Of a stretch of 64,000 nucleotides of DNA, positions 17,500-28,440 are shown piece after piece. The DNA lies in contig CP021225.1 in assembly GCA_003999685.1 (NCBI GenBank), positions 1 through 64,000 of the forward strand. Reading direction: 5' to 3'. The first letter of the stretch is position 1, and the number at the start of each line of letters is the position of its first letter. The notes beneath the pieces were generated by a model, which saw only the letters and a list, made by a program, of their open reading frames with translations, made no database searches and was not told the DNA's origin. Position numbers and translations under genes: made by a program. The DNA comes from Taiwanofungus camphoratus. Taxonomy: Eukaryota > Basidiomycota > Agaricomycetes > Polyporales > Taiwanofungaceae.

Positions 17500-18592
17500 A
17501 TGGCTCCACCTTCCACACCCCGTTCTTCTTCCGTCGGTCCCGGGTCTGCCTCACTTAGGTCTGCAATTGCCCGGAATCTTGCCCCCGCGAGCCTATCGTA
17601 CGCTATCGGGGCGGCATCGCTTGAGACTGTTGCCGATGAGTTCCGAGCCATTTTTCACGCAGAGACCATTGACCAAGTCTTCTCAGCTATACCTCTCGTC
17701 TATCGAGAGGTGCTCCGTCCGGTGCTGGTTAGCGTTGCGGAAGCAAAGGAACGTTCTGTTTCTCTGCAGAAGCAATTGGGTGACCTTGAGTCGCACAAAG
17801 CTAACGGTTCGCTCCCCCACCAGTTACAGGGGCTCAGCGAACCCGTCTTCCAGAGCTCAAAACTCTGGCTCGAGACGTCGCCGGCGGAACCCGCAGCTCT
17901 GATAACCGAGTTTCAATCCTTCCGTCGGAAGGCTCTTGACTTGGCCATCGCCCAAAAGCGAGCAGAGCTCGCGTTCTTTGATCGCGCATTGGACCCGACA
18001 GCAATGTTGGAAAAAATGCGGACAGTGGTTGACGAGCAATGGGCGCGCATTAGCCAGTCTAGTCGCGTTCCTGTTTGGAGGGAAACTATCGATGGCGGTC
18101 AACGCCTAGATACGTGGACCAATGACCCTGTCCTCGAGTCTGAGTACAAGCGATTCGTCGCCGTGCTCCCACGCTTTGCCTTCCGGGTAGTTAATATCCG
18201 AGAATCACAACTGGCACAAGCCGCGGCTCGAGCGCAAGCAAAGTCTGCCGTCAAGGCTGCAGCGGAGGTCGAGATGGGTGACGCCACCGAGAACCCTGCA
18301 GCTTTGAAAAAGCTGATCGATGATGCGGTTGATCGTCGTCTCAAAGGCGAGGGCAGCTCAAAGAACGCGGTAAGTTTTGTACATGGTTCTGTTCCAAAAA
18401 GCTTACCAGGCGCCGCTCTATCACGTATTTTAGGGAGCAAAGGCAAAGGCGCCAAAACGATCGGTGCGCATGAGTACGGGAGGACGTCCTCCCAAACCTC
18501 CGCAGCGCAAGGCCAAGCAGCAGCAGGCCGCTTCCTCTGCGAAGAAGCAGAAGAAGACCAAAGATCGGAAAGGCAAAGGGAGAGCGAAATAA
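17500..18592 (+). CDS. Spliced ORF1 with histone-H3-like tail (A copy 3)
   Basis: Join of 17500-18369 and 18434-18592; intron 18370-18433 (GTAAGT...TTTTAG), stop 18590-18592. The tail keeps RMSTGG. The change that makes GRTSSQ in the RT frame (CCC to TCC) is silent here (CGC to CGT, Arg). Confidence 0.66.
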
Positions 18593-21003
18593 TCCGGTCA
18601 GTTATTCGCTCGCGACTCCGCTTCTCCCAGCCGTCGTCTTACCCAGACAGTATCCTAATGTTACCCTTGCCTGTTGCAGCTCGCACCCTCCTTTATTTCG
18701 CTCCGGTTGCTTTAGTCGAAGCGGCGAGGTTCAGAAGCTGGGTACACTGTGGCGAGGATGTTATTTTACCGCCGGACATTAGCATACATATATCTTGCGG
18801 TCTGAAATATATGTTGTATTCCTCCCCGAGCGGGGAACTCATTCAGACAGCGTTCGATGACTTCTGTGAACGAATACGCTGGCGAGTGTATTTTAAAATT
18901 AAACAGATTCAACTCGAACGGCAAGGTATAAGTCAACCACCATATGATCCAGACTACGACCTTAGGGCTAAGCGGGACTCGTCCGCCCCTAGGGCCACAC
19001 AATATATCGAAAACGGTCTTAAACGCGGGCAAACATACGTCACTGATTACATACGTAGTGTCGTACCCGGTTTGAAAGCTAGAAGCCACCCTAACCGGCT
19101 TGTAGACCTGGACCGTGTTCGCCTCTGGTTGAACGAGCATAACTACCTCGTTCTCCAAACGGATAAGAACCTTGGTGCGGCAGTAGTCACAAGGGAATGG
19201 TTCATTAATGGTTGCATGAATCTTTTGTCAAATACGGCTGACTATCAAGAAATTAATCCCGGTCAGCGACAAATGTATTTAGAAAAAGTTACAAAGCGGG
19301 TTAAGGAGTTAAGCGATTGGGTCGAAGGGGCTTTGCCTAACGATCAGACACTCCAATTAGCCAAATTCCTCCGGTCAAAATGTCCCGAGAGCGAGTTAGA
19401 GGAACCAAAGGTACCTATCTTTTACGGGATTCCTAAAATCCATAAATCCCCAGTAAAGATGCGACCTATTGTTCCGTGTCACTCATGCGCTCAAGGACCC
19501 GCGGCTAAAGTTGTATCTAAATTGTTGAAACCTATCATAGAGGCTGAGCCCTTTATTATACATGGATCAAAACATCTTGCGATCCAGTTAGCAAAGGTTA
19601 AAACGTTAAAATGGAAAAAGTATTGGTTAGTGGCTGGCGACGTTGTCGCTTTCTACCCTAATGTACCACTCAGAGATTGTGTTGGCATTGTGTCCAAACT
19701 GTACACAAGACATCCTCTGGGTAGTCAGTCTATGGACCAGCCCCAGTTTTATAATGCGCTGTTTATCAGGTGCATGCAAACGGCCAATTACGATTTAATA
19801 GTCGACTTCAACGGCCGTACTTACTTTCAAAAGCGAGGATTAGCTATGGGTGTGGCGTGTTCGCCTGACTTAGCTAATCTCTATGGATGCCATTTTGAAA
19901 ATCAAGTATGGCCCGGTGGACAGGTTACTCCACCGTTTCTATATTATGGTCGATACATTGATGATGTGTTTGCCATAGTTGAAGCAGGTAGTGCGGCAGA
20001 AGCTCTAGAAGCCTGCCAAAGCCGTATATCATATGACGGCTGTACTATAACATGGGAAGTGTCTGAATGGGCGACGCCATTCCTTGACATGCTTATTTAT
20101 ATAGACCCCGTTTCTAACCGGGTGGAACATAAGCCTTATCGGAAAGCACTTAACCATCATGAACGGATTCCATGGGTATCTCACCACCCGAAGGATGTGA
20201 AAAAAGGCACATTCATTGGGGAGATGAGCCGTTTAGCCACGCTAAGTTCTAAGTTGGAACATTACCTAGATGCCCTTCATGGGCTTGTCGACCTGTATGT
20301 CGGCCGTGGCTATCCCCCCGCTCTGGTTACTTCTTGGCTTGACTCGCATAAAGCGGTACGCTGGAAAGAACGTCTTGGAAAACCAAAATCTTCGACCGAA
20401 GATGCAGACCAAGTTGAGGGCGTACTTGCGATTAAGTCTAAGTTCAACCCCTCATGGGATCAGTTCGATGTTCATGAATTAATGACACGTGTTACGGAAT
20501 CGTGGGTGAAGGACTTATCTTTCTTTAAGTCCTTCTTTTCGGCGAGTTGGGAAAACTCGGCCGCTCCGATCTTTGAGTATTCGTCTGGGGGTCCTAAGGA
20601 TGCGACCCTATCCAGCACAGTTCAGACCACGCTTGAGGAGTGGTGGGATCCCGCCCGAGTAGCCCAGCGCAAGCTGTCGCGCGAAACGGCGGCTGCGGAA
20701 GCAGCAGCAGAACTCGCCGCCGCTGAAGCCAGGCGGTCCGATCAAATCTCGAAACCGGTGGCAGTTGTCCATGACAACCGCGCGGACGAGGGCTGGGTTT
20801 GGACTGGGCGGTACCTGAAGAAACCCAACGGATTCATCGAAGCGGAGAAGGTCCCTGACCTTTCCCAACTCGGATTCTTAGACAAGCGCTGGCTTGTGTC
20901 GCGTAAAAGGGAAACCAATTTCGCTGACTTAGCAAGCAAATGGCGCAGAAGTGTAATTAATGCCCAAAGTACAGATGATGTACTTCTGGAAATGGATATA
21001 TAA
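17500..21003 (+). CDS. Penelope-like reverse transcriptase, intron-retained form (A copy 3)
   Basis: 1,167-aa protein identical in plan to copies 1 and 2. A few replacements are visible: Pro to Ser in GRTSSQ and YSSPSGE, Val to Ile in FKIKQ, and Ser to Pro in EAEPFII, the last matching family B. YIDD, PKIHK and motif A are intact and there is no stop or frameshift. Many more silent than replacement differences from copy 1 are visible, which fits purifying selection. Confidence 0.93.
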   Translation: MAPPSTPRSSSVGPGSASLRSAIARNLAPASLSYAIGAASLETVADEFRAIFHAETIDQVFSAIPLVYREVLRPVLVSVAEAKERSVSLQKQLGDLESHKANGSLPHQLQGLSEPVFQSSKLWLETSPAEPAALITEFQSFRRKALDLAIAQKRAELAFFDRALDPTAMLEKMRTVVDEQWARISQSSRVPVWRETIDGGQRLDTWTNDPVLESEYKRFVAVLPRFAFRVVNIRESQLAQAAARAQAKSAVKAAAEVEMGDATENPAALKKLIDDAVDRRLKGEGSSKNAVSFVHGSVPKSLPGAALSRILGSKGKGAKTIGAHEYGRTSSQTSAAQGQAAAGRFLCEEAEEDQRSERQRESEIIRSVIRSRLRFSQPSSYPDSILMLPLPVAARTLLYFAPVALVEAARFRSWVHCGEDVILPPDISIHISCGLKYMLYSSPSGELIQTAFDDFCERIRWRVYFKIKQIQLERQGISQPPYDPDYDLRAKRDSSAPRATQYIENGLKRGQTYVTDYIRSVVPGLKARSHPNRLVDLDRVRLWLNEHNYLVLQTDKNLGAAVVTREWFINGCMNLLSNTADYQEINPGQRQMYLEKVTKRVKELSDWVEGALPNDQTLQLAKFLRSKCPESELEEPKVPIFYGIPKIHKSPVKMRPIVPCHSCAQGPAAKVVSKLLKPIIEAEPFIIHGSKHLAIQLAKVKTLKWKKYWLVAGDVVAFYPNVPLRDCVGIVSKLYTRHPLGSQSMDQPQFYNALFIRCMQTANYDLIVDFNGRTYFQKRGLAMGVACSPDLANLYGCHFENQVWPGGQVTPPFLYYGRYIDDVFAIVEAGSAAEALEACQSRISYDGCTITWEVSEWATPFLDMLIYIDPVSNRVEHKPYRKALNHHERIPWVSHHPKDVKKGTFIGEMSRLATLSSKLEHYLDALHGLVDLYVGRGYPPALVTSWLDSHKAVRWKERLGKPKSSTEDADQVEGVLAIKSKFNPSWDQFDVHELMTRVTESWVKDLSFFKSFFSASWENSAAPIFEYSSGGPKDATLSSTVQTTLEEWWDPARVAQRKLSRETAAAEAAAELAAAEARRSDQISKPVAVVHDNRADEGWVWTGRYLKKPNGFIEAEKVPDLSQLGFLDKRWLVSRKRETNFADLASKWRRSVINAQSTDDVLLEMDI

Positions 21004-21068
21004 ATCGGTTGATTCGATTTGTTTAGCTTAAGGTTATTGGTGTAACTACCTTTTGCGATATTTCGCAC

Positions 21069-21107
21069 TTAGGGTTGTCTGTTCAAACCAGACCTAACCT
21101 AACCCTA
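21069..21107 (+). other. 3'-end hairpin and telomere landing motif (A copy 3)
   Basis: TTAGGGTT plus the GTCTG/CAGAC hairpin (21077-21093) and CCTAA tail, as in the other ORF-bearing copies. Confidence 0.6.
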
Positions 21108-21144
21108 ACCTAACCTAACCTAACCTAACCTAACCTAACCTAAC

Positions 21145-22030
21145 GCTAAATCCTAACCTAACCTAACCTAACTGAAGGCGCTACCGCGCCTTCTCCATTT
21201 GGTAGTTTTGGGAAATAAGACGCTCGTCACGTGACTTGCCCGAAAGGGCCGGACATGTGATCAGCATCCAGGCACGGATCGGTTGAGCCGCAAGGCTGGA
21301 CTGGTCTGGGCACAACCTAGTTATGGTCTCCAGCGCCCCTCTGCTGTGTTAGTCCATGATCCGGTGATCTGTGAGGTGTAACATGCTATGGCACGGTGCG
21401 GCAACTTGCCGGACGCGGTCCTAGTGGATATCCAGCCCCCGCCCCGCATGGCTCGGTGAGGGTGTCCCTAGGGATCCTCAGGTTTGTGCCGTGACATGAT
21501 GCTTCCTCAGTGGTCCACGCTGCCCTTATCTAGGCGCCCGGAAACCGGACCGGTCATGTGACCCGTTCGACACCGGCCCGGATTGTTCTATTCCCACCCT
21601 GTCATCCTAACCGATGATAAGAGATCTCTTATCTATGAGTCATATTAAATGACTCCTTATCTTTACATCTGATTGTTATCTCTGATCAGGCGACGGTATT
21701 GGTAAAGGCTAGGGCGTTCTAGCCTGCCTTTTGTCGGCCCGTCGATAAGAGATAAGAGAAATAGCTCTGATGTGATTGGAGCTCATTACTACCTCATGGC
21801 CTGGTTGGTCAAATTGAATCAGTCATCGGCCCTTGGCCGATGACTCAGGGTCAATCATCTGATGACCCTGAACCATCGGTTAAAAGTACGACGAGAGTAC
21901 TGATGAGCTCTTAGCGAAACAAGCTGGTATCTGGCGACAGATACTTTTGTTTACTCTTGTCTTCTCTATTCTTCTCATCTCTTACTACGCTCGCCCGCCT
22001 ATCGGCGGTCTCGCTCCACCTCCTAACCGA
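21145..22030 (+). repeat. 3' pseudo-LTR, family A copy 3
   Basis: Full-length A pLTR with several substitutions. The leader hairpin loop changes from TATC to TACC with the stem kept. It ends CCTCCTAACC and is followed by CCTAA repeats to 22062. Confidence 0.85.
21890..21961 (+). ncRNA. Type I hammerhead ribozyme, A copy 3 3' pLTR
   Basis: Core intact. Stem II loop is CTT rather than CCTT; stem III GGTATCT/AGATACT keeps pairing through a G-U. Confidence 0.9.
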
Positions 22031-22062
22031 ACCTAACCTAACCTAACCTAACCTAACCTAAC

Positions 22063-22954
22063 GCTAATCCTAACCTAACCTAACCTAACCGCCGGACTTT
22101 CCCAGTCCTGCGCTTAGGGTTGCCTAAAAATAGATAGGCGCCTTACGTGTCATATGATATGTTCGGCACTTAGTACGGACCGGCCTTTCACTGCGGCCCG
22201 GTGCGCGCCGTCCCCGCATGCTAGCGGAGCGCGCGTTAACTACTATGGTCCCTAGCGCCCCTCTGCTGTGTTAGTCCATGATCTGGTGATCTGTGGGTTG
22301 TAACATGCTAGAGCACGGTGCGGCAACTTGCTGGACGCGGTCCTATTGAGTATCCCTCCCCCGCCCCGCATGGCTCGGATGGGGTGCTCACGGGGATTCC
22401 CAGGTTTGTGCCATGACATGATGCTTCCTCAGTGGTCCACGCTACCCTTAGTAGACGCCCGGAAAAGCGGCCCGGTCACATGATCGGTGTGGCACCGGCT
22501 ATGTTGTTCCTATCTATGTCCGGCCCGGATTAACCTTCGGCCCGGACTTCCTATCTCTTATCTCGGATCTTGAGCCTAGGCTTGAGGTCTGGATTCTAAT
22601 CTTAATCAAATGACTCTGACATCTGATCAGTAATGGTGTCTAGGCGAATCTAGACAATGATGATTGCTCATCGCTGATTGATTAGGATAGGAGGGAGAGA
22701 CGTGATTCGCTCCCATCTGCAACCCTTTGCCCTGGTACGGTCAAACTGACTTAGTCACCGGCCCCCGGGCCATGACTCAACCATAAGCGTGACTTATGTT
22801 GAACTTGGTTATAAGCGACGCTAGTGCTCTGATGAGACTTAGTCGAAATTAGCCGTCCGATAGCAATATCGGGCTAATTAGTACTAGCTTCCATTAAGTC
22901 TTCTCAACGCTCGCAACTCCTTCGTCGTTGCTCGCTCCACCTCCTAACCTAACC
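22063..22954 (+). repeat. Solo pseudo-LTR, family B (first)
   Basis: B leader GCTAATCC to CCTCCTAACCTAACC with no ORF. The tail after the hammerhead differs from 12121-12187, ending in a CGCTCCACCTCCTAACC stretch like family A, so it is a slightly different B subtype. Solo pLTRs could arise by priming at the terminal CCTAACC motif. Confidence 0.85.
22820..22888 (+). ncRNA. Type I hammerhead ribozyme, solo B pLTR 1
   Basis: B-type fold with the stem III tetraloop GCAA (GNRA) in place of GTGA. Confidence 0.9.
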
Positions 22955-23813
22955 GCCGGACTTTCCCAGTCCTGCGCTTAGGGTTGCCTTAAAATAGATA
23001 GGCGCCTTACGTGTCACATGATATGTTCGGCACTTAGTACGGACCGGCCCTTCATTGCGGCCCGGTGCGCGCCGTTCCCGCATGCTAGCGGAGCGCGCGT
23101 TAACTACTATGGTCCCCAGCGCCCCTCTGCTGTGTTAGTCCATGATCTGGTGATCTGTGGGTTGTAACATGCTAGAGCACGGTGCGGCAACTTGCTGGAC
23201 GCGGTCCTATTGAGTATCCTTCCCCCGCCCCGCATGGCTCGGACAGGGTGCTCACGGGGATTCCCAGGTTTGTGCCATGACATGATGCTTCCTCAGTGGT
23301 CCACGCTGCCCTTAGTAGACGCCCGGAAAAGCGGCCCGGTCACATGATCGGTGCGGCACCGGCTATGTTGTTCCTATCTATGTCCGGCCCGGATTAACCT
23401 TCGGCCCGGACTTCCTATCTCTTATCTCGGATCTTGAGCCCAGGCTTGAGGTCCGGATTCTAATCTTAATCAGATGACTCTGACATCTGATCAGTAATGG
23501 TGTCTAGGCGAATCTAGACAATGATGATTGCTTATCGCTGACTGATTAGGATAGGAGGGAGAGACGTGATTCGCTCCCACCTGCAACCCTTTGCCCTGGC
23601 ACGGTCAAACTGACTTAGTCACCGGCCCCCGGGCCATGACTCAACCATAAGCGTGACTTATGTTGAACTTGGTTATAAGCGACGCTAGTGCTCTGATGAG
23701 ACTTAGTCGAAATTAGCCGTCCGATAGCGATATCGGGCTAATTAGTACTAGCTTCCATTAAGTCTTCTCAACGCTCGCAACTCCTTCGTCGTTGCTCGCT
23801 CCACCTCCTAACC
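22955..23813 (+). repeat. Solo pseudo-LTR, family B (second, lacking leader)
   Basis: Joined directly to the CCTAACC end of the previous copy, starting at GCCGGACTTT. It lacks the GCTAATCC-CCTAA leader. It ends CCTCCTAACC and passes without telomere repeats into a truncated A pLTR. Confidence 0.85.
23684..23752 (+). ncRNA. Type I hammerhead ribozyme, solo B pLTR 2
   Basis: B-type fold with stem III tetraloop GCGA (GNRA). Confidence 0.9.
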
Positions 23814-24340
23814 ATGCTTCCTCAGTGGTCCACGCTGCCCTTATCTAGGCGCCCGGAAGTCGGACCGGTCATGTGACTCGGTCGGCACCGGCCCGGATTG
23901 TTCTATTCCCACCCTGTCATCCTAACCGATGATAAGGGATCTCTTATCTATGAGTCATATCAAATGACTCCCTATCTTTACATCTGATTGTTATCTCTGA
24001 TCAGGTGGCGGTATTGGTAAAGGCTAGGGCGTTCTAGCCTGCCTTTTGTCGGCCCGTTGATAAGAGATAAGAGAAATAGCTCTGATGTGATTGGAGCTCA
24101 TTACTACCTCATGGCCTGGTTGGTCAAACTGAATCAGTCATCGGCCTCCGGCCGATGACTCAGGGTCGATCAGCTGATGACCCTGAACCATCGGTTAAAA
24201 GTACGACGAGAGTACTGATGAGCTCTTAGCGAAACAAGTGGGTATCTAGCGATAGATACCATTGTTTACTCTTGTCTTCTCTATTTTTCTCATCTCTTCC
24301 TACGCTCGCCCGCCTATCGGCGGTCTCGCTCCACCTCCTA
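23814..24340 (+). repeat. 5'-truncated pseudo-LTR, family A
   Basis: Starts at ATGCTTCCTCAGTGG inside the block shared by A and B and continues to the A terminus. It is the innermost unit of this stratum, attached to the telomere seed at 24,338. Confidence 0.85.
24205..24276 (+). ncRNA. Type I hammerhead ribozyme, truncated A pLTR
   Basis: Core intact; stem III GGTATCT/AGATACC with a changed loop. Confidence 0.9.
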
Positions 24341-24372
24341 ACCTAACCTAACCTAACCTAACCTAACCCTAA
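24338..24372. repeat. Internal telomere seed on a broken retrotransposon
   Basis: Six CCTAA-type units ending CCCTAA abut a gag gene whose reading frame runs into them. This marks a former chromosome end that was healed by telomere addition and later buried under PLE copies. Confidence 0.85.
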
Positions 24373-25440
24373 GTGATCAGGGAACTTTAGCTGTAACCTA
24401 GTAGACACGCGAGCCCATAGCGAAGGCTGGAAGGCCCTCGCGAAAGCACGGCTTTGCTCGATAGTAGACAACCTATTTTTCGAAATTAGATACTTCGTGA
24501 TGGCATAAAACTCACGATAGAAGCTTCCTAAGTCTGCCGCATTGTTGATTCCAATTCTAGCACGTTCTCCTATCAACTGATCCAAGTCAGACATAGACCA
24601 CATTCTATCGTCCTCTGTGCCTGGGTAGAGGCTTCTAATCTCCTTCTTGAAGTCTTCGTAGGTCTTCGTGACATCGGAACACTCAGGGAGGGACTCCCAT
24701 AGGTCCGAAACATCGATAGGAGGGTAGCGAGTAGTCCAGTGTTTCTTCGTCGCCTCATCCGCTATCTGGCAGCGGACAAAAAGTGACTCTAAGTCCTGGA
24801 AATACCTTCGGATGGTCCTAGGCTGGTCAGGATCGAAGGTAGGGGATGTACGATCTCCTCGAGGCGGCATGAGTGGAGGTGCGTTCATGGTTGACACAGA
24901 AATAGGATTTAGGGGATTAGCTAAAATGGGTGCGGTCAGAGATGGGTTCGAAGCTGAGTTGATGCTAGCCGAAGAAGATTGGGTCATAGAAGCGTCGGAA
25001 AGTGTAATAGAAGGAATCGGAGGGGAACGCGAAGCTGATGGAAGCGTAGAGGATAGCTGAGGGGATGCCGGTAAATGGACTAAGATAGGGTCAGACGCTG
25101 AAGAAGGACCGCTTCCTTCGGAGGTGTTAGGAAGCTCAGGGGACGTGGACTGAGGTTCGAAGTCCTCAATTGGTGAGTCTTCGGACGTGGTAAGCGTGTC
25201 TAGAGACCCTTCGAAAAGAGCCTCAAAGTCGGGGGTCAATTCGGAAGATTCGAGTGTAGAAATGATATCGGAGGGGATAGTCGTAGGTGTTCGCGAAGAG
25301 GTGCTTCGTGGAAGGCCTGCTTGAGTATAGTAACGATAGCCGACCTGAAAGAACTCGGATAGTAACTGATCGCTGTTTCTCGGAGAGGACTGGTTAGACG
25401 TAGGATGATCTGAAGGCAATGAAATCTTGACTGCTCCCCC
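24373..25440 (-). pseudogene. Ty3/gypsy gag, truncated by telomere addition
   Basis: About 350 codons on the minus strand. A Ser/Pro/Thr-rich N-terminal half (residues 1-170) is followed by MPPRGDRTSPTFDPDQPR and a helical gag segment (RYFQDLESLF, YREFYAITKYLISKNRL), the usual arrangement of basidiomycete Ty3/gypsy gag. The frame stops at FPDH and then reads LGLG-stop from TTAGGGTTAGGTTAG. The start is unsettled: the longest open frame has no ATG at its beginning, and upstream codons remain open into FWSPPRGGAVKIS. Pol and the second LTR are missing, lost with the old chromosome end. Confidence 0.75.
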
Positions 25441-25599
25441 TCGCGGTGGGCTCCAGAAATGATACGACCTAGGGGACCCTGGTACCTAGGGAGTGCTCCG
25501 CAACGTGGCTGGGGGTAGTGTGATAACTGTGAGGGTGTGAGGGTAGGAGCTACAACCTGTATGATACCGGGAAACCTGTATGTCTTGTTTTTGTAAGTA

Positions 25600-27221
25600 G
25601 GGGAGTAAGGGGTCAAGGGTCCTGCACAACAGGATCTTGTTCCTAAGTGTTATACTATCCCTAAGGCCTTGCGAGGCCCTCCGAAGTACACGAAGTCCTT
25701 CGAGATTCTGCGAAGTCCTTCGAAGTTTTAGCTAAATCGCGCGAGCTGACTTCGTAGGCTGTATAGAGTTAGGGAGCAATAAGCCAATGGACTATAATTT
25801 CTACTAAGCGGCAGAGGGTACGAGACTGCTGCGAAGTCCTTTTAGCTAGAGTTAGCTAAAGGGTGTAAGGCTTAGAGGTTTGTTAGAGCGAGGTGGGCGA
25901 GGTTTGGCTGGCGTAGGAGACTTGTAGGAGAGGTCGGATGGTTCGGAGAGCTAATACTTGGAATAGGAATGAGGGAACGAGGTTGCTGGAAGCTCTGAAG
26001 TGTCTGATGACGTCGAGGTGTGGGTCGGAGAGTTCGAGGGCGTAGAGAGATGTACTATAGCCTGTAATGAAGGCTATGGGGGAGTCGTAGGGTTATTCGT
26101 AGGACGTAGGGATGACGCAACGTGAGCCTAAGGGTATAACTAAGGCGGAGGCCCACCGGATAGGTGCTATAAGAGGTGCTGAAGGGCACGAAGTCACGGC
26201 GACTTCGTAGATCGTAGTGCGTAGTTCGGGAAGCGTAGACGTAGTTCGTAGATATATCGCGAGCGTAGACGTAGTTCAAAGGTACTGAAACGAAGCTGGG
26301 GTGGAGACTTAGGGACCTTAGGACCGTTTCTAAGGTTGTACTCGCGGCGCTTTCCTGAGATCGGAGCTACAGGGGAACTGGTATTCCAAAGAGAGAAGCG
26401 TGCACTGAGGGGTCTCTCTCGTACATAGTAAACTACCTCTGACTAAATAGGGGAGCGTGAGGTGAACTAATCTTGCGCGAAGTGATCCTTACGAGTCCGA
26501 AATGTGTACTAAAACGCCTGGACTCCGAAGTGAACACGAGGAGGATAGGAACTAATTAGGAACTGAAACAGGGGAACTACGAACGGTAGAAAGGTGACCA
26601 ACTTCATTCACGAGGGCGGGATGACTATCCGAGAGCAGCCATGCGCCGTGATCACCTATCTTAGCGGGCTAAGAGCGCACGAAGTTCTTAGCAGCGGGAC
26701 TTGGCCTAATCGGGGCAGGAGGTGTCCTAACTGGGTGGAGGGTCATGTGGGTACGCCCTAGGATGACCTTATGGCATAGGATCGAGACCCATGGGGGTGC
26801 ACAAGGCTTCCTACGTCCAGCTTCCGGAACTTCGGACCGTTTCGGAGCCTATCGGAGGTAACTGCAATCACAAGAGCTAGGAGAGACTTAGCTAAGACTT
26901 CTTAGCTAAGCCCGGGATGAGTGACGTAGTAGATAGGACCTAGATCCAATGGAACAGTATGGGAGGGCCGGCAGTGTCCGATAGTGGACTTAGCAGGAGT
27001 TAGGGACTTCGCGTCTAGCATTCGAAATCTCGTAGCACCTCGTGTGGCTTCGCAAGACTTCGTAGGGTGTTAGGAGGGTTTAGGAAAGAGAGGGGGCGTT
27101 AGGAACTTTATAGGAACCTATCCCTCCTGTCGTAGGCTGTAGGAGAGTCTTAGAGTGGTCGGTTGGGGGATTAGAAAGCTCCTAAAATCGCGATTCGGGG
27201 GCCAGGAGGCTACGGGACTCA
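25600..27221 (-). mobile_element. Probable 5' LTR and leader of the truncated Ty3/gypsy element
   Basis: Non-coding DNA upstream of gag, dense in CTTCG/TTCGTAG words and CpG. On the minus strand it begins TGATGAGTCCCG right where a zinc-finger gene breaks off, which suits an LTR boundary. The inner LTR edge and primer-binding site cannot be fixed because the partner LTR is absent. Otherwise I see no gene here. Confidence 0.5.
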
Positions 27222-27597
27222 TCAACGCTTGATATGCTCACCCAAGCGCTTGGTATCCTTGGTCTGAAACTGTTCACAAGGACATGTAAAAAGACCACTC
27301 TCAGAGTCTCTGGTGAGAGTGATCTTTTCTTCTAATAGATAAATAGAATGTAGCAGGACTTGGTTTAGTAAATGAGAAAAGAAACACTCACCTAAATATG
27401 TCACATTGAAAGTGACAGAGTGAAGGCTATTTTTGTGTGCAGCCAAGGAGACTCTCTTATCAAATGTAGTGTTACAGTCAGGAAAATCACAAGCAAATCT
27501 GTATATAATAATATCTAGAAAAGCTTCAGTTATAGAATCAGAAAGTTATCACTCACTGTGGAGCAGCAGCAGCAGAAGTGACACCAGTAGAAGACAT
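27222..27597 (-). pseudogene. 5' fragment of a C2H2 zinc-finger gene
   Basis: Three exons (27597-27557, 27498-27392, 27331-27222) with introns of 58 and 60 nt (GTGAGT...ACAG; GTGAGT...TTAG) give 85 aa from ATG 27597. A classic finger is visible: CDFPDC, 12 residues, H, 5 residues, H. A second, atypical finger follows (LFTCPCEQF...LGEHIKR). The frame ends where the LTR-like sequence begins, so the gene is probably cut by that insertion. The layout recalls N-terminal fingers of fungal subtelomeric or transposon-linked proteins, but I cannot name the family. CpG is almost absent. Confidence 0.55.
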
Positions 27598-27599
27598 CT

Positions 27600-28440
27600 T
27601 AATGATCAGAGATGATGGATGTCAAAAGCAACAGTGAGTAGCTTGTAAATTGAGGCAGCAGTGATGAATTTAGCTAAGATGGTGGTGGTAGCAGTTCAAG
27701 AAGCTGAAACTCTAAAAATTTTCTGATAGTATTGTATAGTACACAGAAACAAAGTTCAAACTCAATGGCCACAGTGATTTAAGATTTTGCAAAAGGAGTC
27801 AAAAATATAATATAATATATGGTGACTGATGTGATCACTTTCTGTTTGGACAGTCACTTATTGCAGACTACAATGAGTGATGTTATTTTGTGTGACATGG
27901 GTGACCATTTCCTCTTTAGGCAGTCACTCATTACAGGCTGCAATGAGTGATGTTACTTTTTGTGATATATGTGACTATTTCCTATTCAGGAAGTCACTCA
28001 TTGCAGCCTGTAATGAGTGATGTGACTTATGTGACTTTGGTGACATTTACTGACATCTGACTCAGTGCTCACTGTCTAGCTGACATTATCTCACTCACAC
28101 TTTTCTCACTCTTCACTCATTGTCAGCTCACTGTTGGCTCACTGTCAGCTCACTGTCACTTTACTGCTAGCTTACATTTCATATAAATTCACTGATGGTG
28201 AGCTAGCAGGATCAATTTTTATAGTCTCAAAATCTGTGTGCTCAATCATGGTCTCATAATCTCCTCAATCATGCTTTTGCTCACATTTGTCTATCTCACT
28301 GTTGTATCAGTGCTAGCTTTGAATTGACTCTGATTTGACTGTCATCTCATATTTGACAGAGAAAGTACTGATGGTGAGCTACAAGGATGGATTTTCAAGA
28401 TATTCTCAAGCTTGTTGTGCTCAATCCTGCTTTGACCCTT
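27600..28440. other. CpG-free intergenic DNA upstream of the zinc-finger fragment
   Basis: AT-rich DNA made largely of words such as CTCACTGT and GTGACT. I find no CG dinucleotide between about 27,250 and 28,460. It holds the 70-bp repeats listed separately and no supportable gene. Confidence 0.6.
27845..28055. repeat. Three 70-bp tandem repeats with palindromic cores
   Basis: The unit repeats at 27851, 27921 and 27991. Each has an imperfect palindrome of about 30 bp built from CACTCATTGCAG and CTGCAATGAGTG. Some changes fall in both arms. Confidence 0.7.

Larger units (their letters stand above)
16978..22030 (+). mobile_element. Coprina-like Penelope element, family A copy 3 (5'-truncated pLTR)
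   Basis: A third family A unit whose 5' pLTR starts at TATCTTTACATCTG, lacking about 500 bp of leader, shared block and part of the GATA cluster. Telomere repeats lie directly at the truncation. 5' truncation is expected when reverse transcription stops early. It differs from copies 1 and 2 by scattered substitutions, so it is the older of the A units. Confidence 0.88.
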
